Below, in pieces: positions 6,068 through 12,879 of a stretch of DNA of 13,022 nucleotides. This stretch comes from DSBX01 sp046484845. GTDB taxonomy: Bacteria > Hydrothermota > Tepidihabitantia > Tepidihabitantales > Tepidihabitantaceae. The number at the start of each line of letters is the position of its first letter. Positions within the stretch are counted from its first letter, which is position 1. The notes under the pieces are model-generated. The model made no database searches and was not told the DNA's origin. It saw only the letters and a program-made list of their open reading frames with translations. The position numbers and the translations under genes were made by a program. The DNA lies in assembly GCA_046484845.1 (NCBI GenBank), contig JAWOIB010000074.1, positions 1-13,022 of the forward strand, written 5' to 3'.

Positions 6068-6636
6068 GGCGGATTGTCCTGATCGGCGCGATAGTGGTTG
6101 CGGTCGGGGTTGCGGCATTGTTCCTGGTCCGGCCCAAGGCAAAGCCGGCGCCCAGTCGGTCCAGCCGGGCCGGCACCGAAGCTGAGGAAGGTACCGAAAC
6201 CAGGACGAGCAGTCGCAGGTCCGGTCGTAGCCGCGTGGCGGGCCGGGTCAGGCCCAGAACGAAGGCCGAACTCAGGGCCGAGCGCAAGACAGCCCGCCGG
6301 GCAGAGCGACAGCGCAAGCGCGAAGCGAAGCGCCGTGAGCGAGAGCGGCGTCGGCAACTGAAGGCCGCACGTAGCCGGCGCGGTAGCCGCCGTTCGGGCC
6401 GGAGGGGCAAGAAGGGCCAGCTCTATACGGTCAGCGCGATCGTATCGCTCGGCAGTGACAGCTACGCGCTGGTTGACGGCCGCAGGGTCATGGTGGGCGA
6501 CGTGATAATGGGGCGACGAATCGTCGAGATCGGCGCAGATCGTGTTATCGTTGAGGCATTCGGCCGGCGTTCGACCGTCCGTGTCGGCCAGAGCATCGTG
6601 CCATTGACATTCAGCACCAGCAGGAGAAGGCGGTGA
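6064..6636 (+). CDS. PilP/GspC-like protein with arginine-rich linker
   Basis: 190 residues from a TTG start. One transmembrane anchor (about 3-22) without a lipobox cysteine, then a linker (23-117) in which roughly a third of residues are arginine; residues 68-105 read as a continuous charged helix of R/K/E repeats. The C-terminal domain (119-183) is a small beta fold: YTVSAIVSLGSDSYALVDG, then GDVIMGRRIVEIGADRVIVEA and a final VRVGQ strand, the GspC homology-region/PilP pattern. It is visibly related to the next gene product. This fold contacts the secretin N0 domain in the periplasm. Canonical PilP is a lipoprotein with a short flexible linker, so a TM anchor and a basic rod are atypical. 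The tail ends in SRRRR. Domain call good; function of the basic segment unknown. Confidence 0.8.
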   Translation: MRRIVLIGAIVVAVGVAALFLVRPKAKPAPSRSSRAGTEAEEGTETRTSSRRSGRSRVAGRVRPRTKAELRAERKTARRAERQRKREAKRRERERRRQLKAARSRRGSRRSGRRGKKGQLYTVSAIVSLGSDSYALVDGRRVMVGDVIMGRRIVEIGADRVIVEAFGRRSTVRVGQSIVPLTFSTSRRRR

Positions 6637-6671
6637 TGCCCGCATCCTGCTGCAGGGTTCAGCCAACCAGG

Positions 6672-6678
6672 AAAGGAG
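6672..6678 (+). promoter_or_regulatory. Shine-Dalgarno before second TTG start
   Basis: AAAGGAG lies 4 nt before TTG 6683. A later in-frame ATG at 6707 would cut into the transmembrane helix and is badly spaced, so TTG is preferred. Confidence 0.6.
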
Positions 6679-6682
6679 CATC

Positions 6683-7159
6683 TTGAGACATCGGGTTTTG
6701 ACCATCATGGGACTGGCAGTCGGGTTGCTGGTCATCTACACGTTGCTCTTCGGTACCGGGGTCGGGCAGCCGGCCCGGCACGGCAGTCGTGGAGAGGATG
6801 CGCTGGTCACCCGGATGCGCGGGGCGCTTGCGGCCCAGGCGGCCCAGGATGACCCGGCCGGGATGGCCGCCGCCGAGCCGGCCAGCCCGGTCAAGGCAGC
6901 GGAGGCTTCCGGGCAGGAGCTGGAAGCGCTGTCCTGGGGTAGCGATCCGTTCGTGCGCGACTGGCTGTTGATGGACGAGCTGGCCGAGCTTGACCTCAAG
7001 GCCATCACGATGGGAGGCGATCGGGCATATGTCCTGATCAACGACCAGATTCTTGAAGAAGGTGACGTGATCGGCGGCAAGCGCATCGTTACCATTGATA
7101 GCGATAAGGTTATACTTGAGCAGGGTGGGCGCTCGTTCACCCTGATGCTCGGGGAGTAA
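6683..7159 (+). CDS. second PilP/GspC-like periplasmic linker protein
   Basis: 158 residues. A transmembrane anchor (6-24, no lipobox), an Ala/Pro-rich flexible linker (28-82), the WGSDPFVR segment (85-92) common in PilP and GspB/GspC relatives, then a compact beta domain (101-157): LDLKAITMGGDRAYVLIND, EEGDVIGGKRIVTIDSDKVILE, and a closing SFTLMLGE. The beta domain aligns with that of the preceding gene over about 45 residues, including GDVI-GRRIVEI versus GDVIGGKRIVTI, so the two are paralogues. Located 46 nt after that gene and 2 nt before the secretin gene, it most likely docks on secretin N0. The WxxDPF segment makes this the better candidate for the classical PilP role. Confidence 0.82.
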   Translation: MRHRVLTIMGLAVGLLVIYTLLFGTGVGQPARHGSRGEDALVTRMRGALAAQAAQDDPAGMAAAEPASPVKAAEASGQELEALSWGSDPFVRDWLLMDELAELDLKAITMGGDRAYVLINDQILEEGDVIGGKRIVTIDSDKVILEQGGRSFTLMLGE

Positions 7160-7161
7160 GC

Positions 7162-8751
7162 ATGAAGAAGACACTTCTGCTCGTACTGCTGCTCGCACTC
7201 GGGACGACCACCGTGGTTGTCGCCGCAGAGCGGGCTACGATCAGGGACATCGCGGTCGACAAGCTGCTTGATGGCGTCCGGGTTACGATTGCGTGCGACC
7301 GGCCGCCCAATGTCAGTTCGTTCGTCTCGATGCAGCCGACGGCGGTCGTGCTCGATTTCATGGACACCGACAACGGCACCGGGCGCGATCGGGTTGAGTC
7401 AGGTCACTACCCGGTCTCGGCGGTGACCATCCAGTCCAGCGAAGCTACCTCCGGGCTCCGCGTGGCGGTGCGCTTGCGTGACGCGGTGACCAGCCGGGTA
7501 ACGCAGGAGGGGAACCTCGTCATCATCAAGCTGGGCTTACAACCGTTGCCGCCGCCCGCTGCTCCCGCGCCAGCCGATCCCTTTGCGGGCAAGACCCTGA
7601 CCCTGCTTGTCAAGGATGCCCAGGTCAGTGATGTCCTGAGGATGGTTGCGGCCCAGTTTAACCTAAATATCCTGGTGACGCAGGACGTCAAGCAGATCGT
7701 GACGGTACGGCTGAACGAGGTGCCGCTGAGAGACGGGATCCAGGCCCTGGTAAGGTCAGCGCTCTGCAGTATGGTCGAGCAGGAGAACGGTATCATCGTT
7801 GTCAAGCCCGTGAAGCAGGAGATGTACGGGGAGCTGCACACTAGGGTATACAACCTGGACTACGTCGAGGCTGAGGATGCCGCCAGAGCGGTCAAGAACA
7901 CGCTGTCGCCAGAGGGCAACGCGGAAGTGTCGTTCCGGCGGGTGGATGACGGCAGCGGTTCGAAGCGCAGCGGCGTGCTAGTCGTATCCGACATCCCCGA
8001 TGGGCACCTGCGGGTTGTTGAGTTTCTGGCGTCCTACGACCGGCCGGTGGCGCAGGTCGCTATCGAGGCGAAGTTTGTTGAGACGACTAGGACATCCGAG
8101 GACCGGTACGGCATCGACTGGCAGCTCCGGGCCAGCGCTTCGACCGGCAACTGGGACCATGGCAGGGATTTCGCCATCCCGATCGTCTTCAACGAGATGG
8201 TGCTGGGCAAGGTGTCGCTCGACCAGATGAACGCATCACTGGAACTGCTGGCGACCCGCGGCAACTCACGAGTGCTTGCCAACCCGCGCACTATGACGCT
8301 GAGCAACCAGAAGGCTACGGTCAGCATGGGCGTTGATGTGCCGCTCCGGGAAATCCACAAGGACGGTAACACCGGCGAGATCACCTACACCTGGCGGACT
8401 CGTTCAATCCCGATCAGGCTCGAGGTTACGCCCTACGTCACTTCCGACGGGAGGGTGACGATGCACGTCAAGCCGAGCGTCGAGGCGATAACCGGCTGGA
8501 CTGGTTCGGCAGACGACCAGCAGCCGATTGTGGCGAAGCGTGAGGCCGAGACCCAGGTTACCGTCTCCGACGGGGAAGCAGTTGTCATCGGCGGCTTGGT
8601 CAAGGAGGAAGAGACCCGTACGGTCGGCAAGATTCCGCTGCTCGGCGATATCCCGATACTGGGACACCTGTTCAAGAAGACATCGGTGCGGCGGGAGCAG
8701 AACGACCTGATGATCTTCATCATCCCGCATGTGGTGCCGATGGAGGTCTAG
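7162..8751 (+). CDS. pilQ: AMIN-domain secretin (PilQ/GspD family), outer-membrane pore
   Basis: 529 residues. A signal peptide (1-22, ending VVVAA) is followed by a single AMIN domain (24-124, peptidoglycan-binding in PilQ), a Pro/Ala linker (126-140), an STN/N0 domain (145-215: LLVKDAQVSDVLRMVAAQFNLNI), one N1 domain (222-295: YNLDYVEAEDAARAV, then VLVVSD) and the secretin barrel (298-525) with VLANPRTMTLSNQKA, GVDVPLREI and the closing VVIGGLVKEEETRTVGKIP...LGDIPILGHLF signature. One AMIN and one N1 domain make it shorter than proteobacterial PilQ. The presence of AMIN and the neighbouring pilT favour PilQ over GspD. ATG 7162 follows GGGGAG at the end of the previous gene. No pilotin lipoprotein gene is in the window. 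Confidence 0.95.
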   Translation: MKKTLLLVLLLALGTTTVVVAAERATIRDIAVDKLLDGVRVTIACDRPPNVSSFVSMQPTAVVLDFMDTDNGTGRDRVESGHYPVSAVTIQSSEATSGLRVAVRLRDAVTSRVTQEGNLVIIKLGLQPLPPPAAPAPADPFAGKTLTLLVKDAQVSDVLRMVAAQFNLNILVTQDVKQIVTVRLNEVPLRDGIQALVRSALCSMVEQENGIIVVKPVKQEMYGELHTRVYNLDYVEAEDAARAVKNTLSPEGNAEVSFRRVDDGSGSKRSGVLVVSDIPDGHLRVVEFLASYDRPVAQVAIEAKFVETTRTSEDRYGIDWQLRASASTGNWDHGRDFAIPIVFNEMVLGKVSLDQMNASLELLATRGNSRVLANPRTMTLSNQKATVSMGVDVPLREIHKDGNTGEITYTWRTRSIPIRLEVTPYVTSDGRVTMHVKPSVEAITGWTGSADDQQPIVAKREAETQVTVSDGEAVVIGGLVKEEETRTVGKIPLLGDIPILGHLFKKTSVRREQNDLMIFIIPHVVPMEV

Positions 8752-8771
8752 CCCGTGGAAGCTGGCGGGGT

Positions 8772-9902
8772 ATGGATATCGATGAGCTGCTGCGCTACTC
8801 CGCGAAGTACGGTGCATCTGACCTACACATAACTGTCGGGAACCCGCCCATCGTCCGGGTCAACGGGCGGCTGAAGCCAATTCCCGGGCCAGCGCTGACG
8901 CAGACCGATGCGGAGGCGCTGGTCTATTCAATACTGACCGAGGACCAGCGCGCCGCGGTGCGGCGGCGGCGGGAGGTCGACCTGTCCTACACTTGGGGCA
9001 CGGTTTCCGGCACTCCTGACACGGCCAGCGTCGGACTGGAATACGTCACCTCCGACCGCATCCGGGCCAGGGTCAACGTGTTCTTGGACCTGACCGGCGT
9101 CGGGGCGGCGTTTCGAATCATCCCAGCCTCAATCAGGTCACTGGAGGAACTGCCGGCCCCGGCGTCAGTCGCAGAGTTGACCCGGCACCCGTCCGGGTTG
9201 GTTCTGGTGACCGGCCCGACCGGGTGCGGGAAATCAACCACGCTGGCTAGTATGATCGACCGGATAGACCAGGAGCGTTCGGCGCGGATAATCACCATCG
9301 AAGACCCGATCGAGTACATTTTCAAGGGGCGCAACTGCCTGATAAGTCAGCGTGAGATCGGCACCCACTCGCATTCCTTCGCCGCGGCGCTGCGCGCCGC
9401 GCTACGCGAGGATCCAGATGTCCTGCTGGTTGGTGAGATGCGCGACCTTGAAACCATCAGGCTGGCTCTCACCGCTGCTGAAACCGGTCACTTGGTGCTT
9501 TCCACTCTCCATACCAACAACGTCGCGCAGGCGGTCGACCGGGTCATAGATGTCTTCCCGGCCGACCAGCACGAGTACGTGCGGCAGATATTCTCAAATG
9601 TCATCCGCGGCATCGTCTCACAGCAGTTGCTGGTGCGGAAGGACGGCCGGGGGCGAGTCGCGGCGATGGAGACGCTCATTGCCACCCCGGCGGTCAGGAA
9701 TATGCTGCGCGAGGCCAAGTCGCACCAGGTGTTCTCGCTGGTTCAGACCGGGTCGGAACACGGCATGCAGACGTTGGACCAGTCGCTGGTGGAGCTGGTC
9801 CGGCGCAACATGATCTCGGTTGAGACCGCCCACGCCATGGCCAGTGACCGTCGCCTTTTCGCGGCAGCAGCCGGGGCCTCCGCAGAGCCAGGCGAGCGGT
9901 GA
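8772..9902 (+). CDS. pilT: PilT-type retraction ATPase
   Basis: 376 residues. An N-terminal PAS-like region (1-118) begins DIDELLRYSAKYGASDLHITVGNPP, the usual PilT start. The RecA-like core has Walker A GPTGCGKST (148-156), an Asp box IITIEDPIEY (173-182), Walker B DPDVLLVGEMRD (214-225) and a His box starting TGHLVLSTLHTNN (238-250). The C-terminal AVRNMLREAK (307-316) corresponds to the AIRNLIRE motif needed for retraction, which separates PilT from PilB/GspE; no tetracysteine zinc motif is present. Residues 72-95 hold an extra stretch (TWGTVSGTPDTASVGLEYVT) where PilT normally has a short turn. The gene starts 20 nt after pilQ with a weak GGCGGGG site. It overlaps the next start as GTGA. 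Confidence 0.94.
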   Translation: MDIDELLRYSAKYGASDLHITVGNPPIVRVNGRLKPIPGPALTQTDAEALVYSILTEDQRAAVRRRREVDLSYTWGTVSGTPDTASVGLEYVTSDRIRARVNVFLDLTGVGAAFRIIPASIRSLEELPAPASVAELTRHPSGLVLVTGPTGCGKSTTLASMIDRIDQERSARIITIEDPIEYIFKGRNCLISQREIGTHSHSFAAALRAALREDPDVLLVGEMRDLETIRLALTAAETGHLVLSTLHTNNVAQAVDRVIDVFPADQHEYVRQIFSNVIRGIVSQQLLVRKDGRGRVAAMETLIATPAVRNMLREAKSHQVFSLVQTGSEHGMQTLDQSLVELVRRNMISVETAHAMASDRRLFAAAAGASAEPGER

Positions 9903-10696
9903 CCTGGGTGCTTGTCGCGCTGCTCGGCCTGATGCTGGGCAGTTTCTTCAATGTCTGTATTCACCGGCTACCGCGCGGCGAGTCCATTGTCACGCCGCCG
10001 TCTCATTGTCCTCGTTGTCGCCGGCGCATCCGGGCTTCTGACAACATCCCGGTGCTGAGCTGGTTGCTGCTGCGGGGCCGCTGCCGTTACTGCCGGAAGC
10101 CAATCTCGGCACGGTACCCCGCGGTGGAGTTGCTCACCGGGCTGCTGTTCGTCGCGGCATGGGCAAGGTTTGGCCCGGGCTGGGATGTGCTGCGGGCGCT
10201 GCTGCTCATCGGGTTGCTAGTCGTTCTGGCGATGATTGATCTTGAGCATACGATTCTGCCTTTCCGCATCACCCTACCGGGGTTGGTACTGGGGCTGGCG
10301 ACGGCATTCCTGCCCGGGGTGAGGACCGGGTTTGCGGACGCCCTTCTCGGCGCAGCCACCGGGGCGTTCTTCGTGCTTGGGGCCTGGGCGCTCTGGCGTT
10401 TCGTGCTCTGGCCGGGGTTTCGCCGGCATGGCGTGGACCAGAAGGAAGGAATGGGCGGCGGGGACCTGCCCTTCGCGGCGCTCATCGGCGCCTTCCTCGG
10501 CCTTGCCCCGACGCTGGTCGCGCTGGCGGCCTCGGTCGCGTCGGGCGTGGTGGTCGGGCTCATCCTGCGTCACGCCGGTCGCTCCGGCAAGGGCCAGCAC
10601 ATCCCGTTCGGGCCTTTCCTGGCCATCGGCGCGCTGGTCGGGCTCTTCTTCGGCTCGGCCATCGCGGCTTGGTACCTCGGTTTCCTGCGCGGCTGA
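9899..10696 (+). CDS. pilD: prepilin peptidase / N-methyltransferase (A24 family)
   Basis: 265 residues with a GTG start inside the pilT stop (GTGA), implying coupled translation. Features of type IV prepilin peptidase: GSFFNVCIHRLPRGESI (14-30), two zinc-type pairs CPRC (37-40) and CRYC (62-65) in the cytoplasmic loop, then several transmembrane helices. The catalytic aspartates are D114 in AMIDLEHTILP and D189 in MGGGDLPFAAL, with IPFGPFLAIGA near the end. The residue after the second Asp motif is normally Lys (GxGDxK); here it reads GDLP. It cleaves after Gly(-1) and methylates residue +1 of the four pilins upstream. It is the last gene of the operon, ahead of the hairpin at 10716-10742. 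Confidence 0.94.
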   Translation: MTWVLVALLGLMLGSFFNVCIHRLPRGESIVTPPSHCPRCRRRIRASDNIPVLSWLLLRGRCRYCRKPISARYPAVELLTGLLFVAAWARFGPGWDVLRALLLIGLLVVLAMIDLEHTILPFRITLPGLVLGLATAFLPGVRTGFADALLGAATGAFFVLGAWALWRFVLWPGFRRHGVDQKEGMGGGDLPFAALIGAFLGLAPTLVALAASVASGVVVGLILRHAGRSGKGQHIPFGPFLAIGALVGLFFGSAIAAWYLGFLRG

Positions 10697-10715
10697 CGAC
10701 TTCCCGATACGAGAT

Positions 10716-10742
10716 AGGCGGGCGCCCGGGGAGCGCCCGCCT
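10716..10742. terminator. convergent intergenic hairpin, probable shared terminator
   Basis: AGGCGGGCGC and GCGCCCGCCT form a perfect 10-bp stem with a 7-nt loop between the convergent pilD and ompA-family genes. Only a weak T-rich run (GGTGTTCT) follows on the plus strand and none on the minus strand, so it may act as a bidirectional but imperfect intrinsic terminator. A smaller 6-bp repeat (CTGAGC/GCTCAG, 10749-10769) overlaps the opposing stop codon. Confidence 0.65.
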
Positions 10743-10765
10743 GGTGTTCTGAGCCGCTCTTGCGC

Positions 10766-12694
10766 TCAGCGCTGGATTACGAAGTCCACGCGCCGGTTGA
10801 GCTGGCGGCCTTCATCGGTATCGTTCGGGGCGATCGGCTGGGTTAGCCCGTAGCCCCTGGCGGTGAGCCGCTTGGGCTCGATGCCGCCGTGCTGGACCAG
10901 GAAGTTGACCACCGAGTAGGCGCGCCGCTCGGAGAGCCGCTGGTTCGCCTCGGCACTGCCGATATGGTCAGTGTGGCCCTGGATTTCGACGGTGATGTCC
11001 GGGTTCTCCTTCATCACCTGGGCGGCTTCAAGCAGGGCCGGGTAGGACTCGGTGCGCAGGTCGGCCTTGGCGAACTCGAAGTAGACGCCGCGCAGGGTCA
11101 GCACCATGCCCCGGCTGACCAGCTCGTAGACGCGGGTCGTCGTCTGGCCCTTTTCGACCGGGAAGGTGCTGGTGACCGGCAGGTAGCCCTCGGCCTCGAC
11201 CTTCACCTCGTAGCTGGCGACCGGCAGTTCGACCTCGAACTCGCCGGTCGCAGGGTCGGTGCCGATGGAGGCGCGCCGGGAGTCGGTGAAGCTGATGGTC
11301 GCGGCGAGGCCGTCGCCGGACTGCTTGTCCACGACCTCGCCGGAGAAGGATCCCCTCATGTCGAGCGGCGCTAGACCGACATTGAGCTTGGCCAGCCCGC
11401 CGTCCTCGACCTCGATGACCCGCTCCTCGGGGAAGTAGCCGTCCTTCTCGACCCGGACGCCGACCAGCCCGGCGGGTACGTTGTCGGCCCGGAAGAAGCC
11501 GGTGATATCGTTGGACGTGACCGGGTCAACGCCGGTGCCGACGAACTGGATTTCGGCTTCCAGCGGCAGGTTCGAGTAGGAGTCGAAGACCCGGCCGGTG
11601 ACGGTGCCGTAGGGCACGAGCGGGTTCAGCATGAAGGTGTGGTTGGCGTAGCCCTGGTCAACGATGACCAGCGGTACCGCGTCGGAGATGTAGCCGCCGG
11701 CCGAAGCCTCGACGATGACCACCCCGACCGGCGAGCGCTGGAGGAAGAAGATGCCGTTGTCGTCCGCCTGCTGGGTCCGGAAGCGGCGGTTCGGGGAACT
11801 AACGGTCGCGCCGGCCAGGGGCATACCTGAGCGGGCGTCAACGACCCTGCCCGCGAGCCGGCCGAACGGCCGCGGCGGCGGCTTCGGGAACGGCGAGACG
11901 AAGTTGAAGCCGAGAATCGCCTGGTAGTCCGGGACCTCGTCGGTCAGGCCGATTTCCACGCCGCCGGTGATGTGAAAGTAGGGAATCCGGACGCGGACGC
12001 CGGGAGAGACGCGGGCCTTCGGGGTGAAGTCCTCGCCGATGAGCGCCCGGTAGGGTTCGTCCCTGGGGACTTCGGAGAAAGCTTCCAAGAACACGTCGAT
12101 GGCGTCGGACTGGAATTCGATGCCGGCACCGGCGAACTGGTTTCCACCATCCTCGATGCTCTGCCCGTAGTTGAACATCAGCGTGGGCATGGTCTTGTAA
12201 AGGTCGGCGAAGCGTAGGGCGGCGACGCCGCGCCAGCTCTTGCCGCCGGTCCAGAGGCCGTCCAGGAACCCATCCTCCTTGAATTTGTAATCGTCGTGTT
12301 CCATCGTCCAGTGGCCGACGCCGGCCAGCTTCAGGACCGGGAGAAACGACAACGACAGCTTGCCGCCGAACTGCTGGCCCTGCCAGTCGTAGAAGAGCCG
12401 GTTCGGACCGGTCTTGAACTCGGTCACGCCGATCAGGCTGCCGAATACCTCGATGAACGGGAAAGGTGCATAGCTCATCTCGAACCCGAAGAGCGGGCCA
12501 CGCCAGATGGAGCTGTCGCTGTGGAATGCCTCCCGGTTGAACATCCAGCGGTTGGCAAGAACCAGCGCACCATCCTCTTCCACCCGAGCGTCCTGGACGC
12601 GCCAGAGTCCTCGACCGCCGCCCAGGGCGGGGTCGCCGTACGCCAGAGGGATCAACACCGCCACGATGGCGGTCAGCACGACCAACTTGCGCAT
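10766..12694 (-). CDS. modular OmpA-family outer-membrane protein with three carboxypeptidase-regulatory-like domains
   Basis: 642 residues. A signal peptide (1-20, ending AYG) leads into a region with alternating aromatic/aliphatic strands (about 45-268) that looks like an outer-membrane beta-barrel. Three carboxypeptidase-regulatory-like domains follow: 278-357 (GRLAGRVVDARSGMPLAGA), 362-441 (GTVTGRVFDSYSNLPLEA) and 448-525 (GSFSGEVVDKQSGDGLAA). Residues 530-642 are an OmpA C-terminal domain with GVYFEFAKADL and GHTDHIGS, where D576 and R591 have the 15-residue spacing of the diaminopimelate-binding pair, so it should clamp the outer membrane to peptidoglycan. The start is fixed by AAGGAGG 4 nt upstream. 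It is convergent with the pilus operon and has its own promoter. Barrel assignment is inference from composition; the OmpA domain is certain. Confidence 0.9.
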   Translation of the reverse strand: MRKLVVLTAIVAVLIPLAYGDPALGGGRGLWRVQDARVEEDGALVLANRWMFNREAFHSDSSIWRGPLFGFEMSYAPFPFIEVFGSLIGVTEFKTGPNRLFYDWQGQQFGGKLSLSFLPVLKLAGVGHWTMEHDDYKFKEDGFLDGLWTGGKSWRGVAALRFADLYKTMPTLMFNYGQSIEDGGNQFAGAGIEFQSDAIDVFLEAFSEVPRDEPYRALIGEDFTPKARVSPGVRVRIPYFHITGGVEIGLTDEVPDYQAILGFNFVSPFPKPPPRPFGRLAGRVVDARSGMPLAGATVSSPNRRFRTQQADDNGIFFLQRSPVGVVIVEASAGGYISDAVPLVIVDQGYANHTFMLNPLVPYGTVTGRVFDSYSNLPLEAEIQFVGTGVDPVTSNDITGFFRADNVPAGLVGVRVEKDGYFPEERVIEVEDGGLAKLNVGLAPLDMRGSFSGEVVDKQSGDGLAATISFTDSRRASIGTDPATGEFEVELPVASYEVKVEAEGYLPVTSTFPVEKGQTTTRVYELVSRGMVLTLRGVYFEFAKADLRTESYPALLEAAQVMKENPDITVEIQGHTDHIGSAEANQRLSERRAYSVVNFLVQHGGIEPKRLTARGYGLTQPIAPNDTDEGRQLNRRVDFVIQR

Positions 12695-12698
12695 AGAG

Positions 12699-12705
12699 CC
12701 TCCTT
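12699..12705 (-). promoter_or_regulatory. Shine-Dalgarno of the OmpA-family gene
   Basis: On the minus strand AAGGAGG lies 4 nt before the ATG at 12694, confirming the start at the signal peptide. Confidence 0.75.
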
Positions 12706-12796
12706 CTGCTTGCGCCTGCAGTCAACTTCAGCGTTGAGAGTCGCTGCTTCGTGGCGCAGCATGACTCCCTCCGTCCACGTTAGTAACGAGCGGAAC

Positions 12797-12824
12797 AGCA
12801 TACGCTGGTGGGTGTGGTTGTCAA
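12797..12824 (-). promoter_or_regulatory. sigma-70-type promoter of the OmpA-family gene
   Basis: On the minus strand TTGACA (12819-12824) and TATGCT (12797-12802, four of six consensus bases) are 16 nt apart. Transcription would begin near 12790, giving a leader of about 95 nt that contains a small GCTGC/GCAGC hairpin (12743-12760). It shares the CTTGACA heptamer with both pilin promoters. Confidence 0.6.
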
Positions 12825-12825
12825 G

Positions 12826-12840
12826 AGCCGTTCTCCGGCT
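12826..12840 (-). promoter_or_regulatory. inverted repeat just upstream of the -35 box
   Basis: AGCCG and CGGCT arms with a 5-nt centre sit 1 nt upstream of the -35 box. It could be an activator site or the remnant of a terminator for the upstream minus-strand gene. Short arms make this weak. Confidence 0.25.
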
Positions 12841-12879
12841 TATCGTCCGGTGCGTGGGGGTCAAACCACAGCGCGTATG

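Larger units (their letters stand above)
12695..12879. other. intergenic region upstream of the OmpA-family gene
   Basis: About 185 nt with no convincing coding potential on either strand. It holds the Shine-Dalgarno, leader hairpin, promoter and upstream dyad of the OmpA-family gene listed separately. I see no tRNA, riboswitch or repeat array in it. Confidence 0.6.

Noticed and set aside
11838..12725. 295-codon minus-strand frame overlapping the OmpA-family gene
   Set aside because: Out of frame with the signal peptide, OmpA and beta-module motifs; Arg/Pro-rich shadow product.
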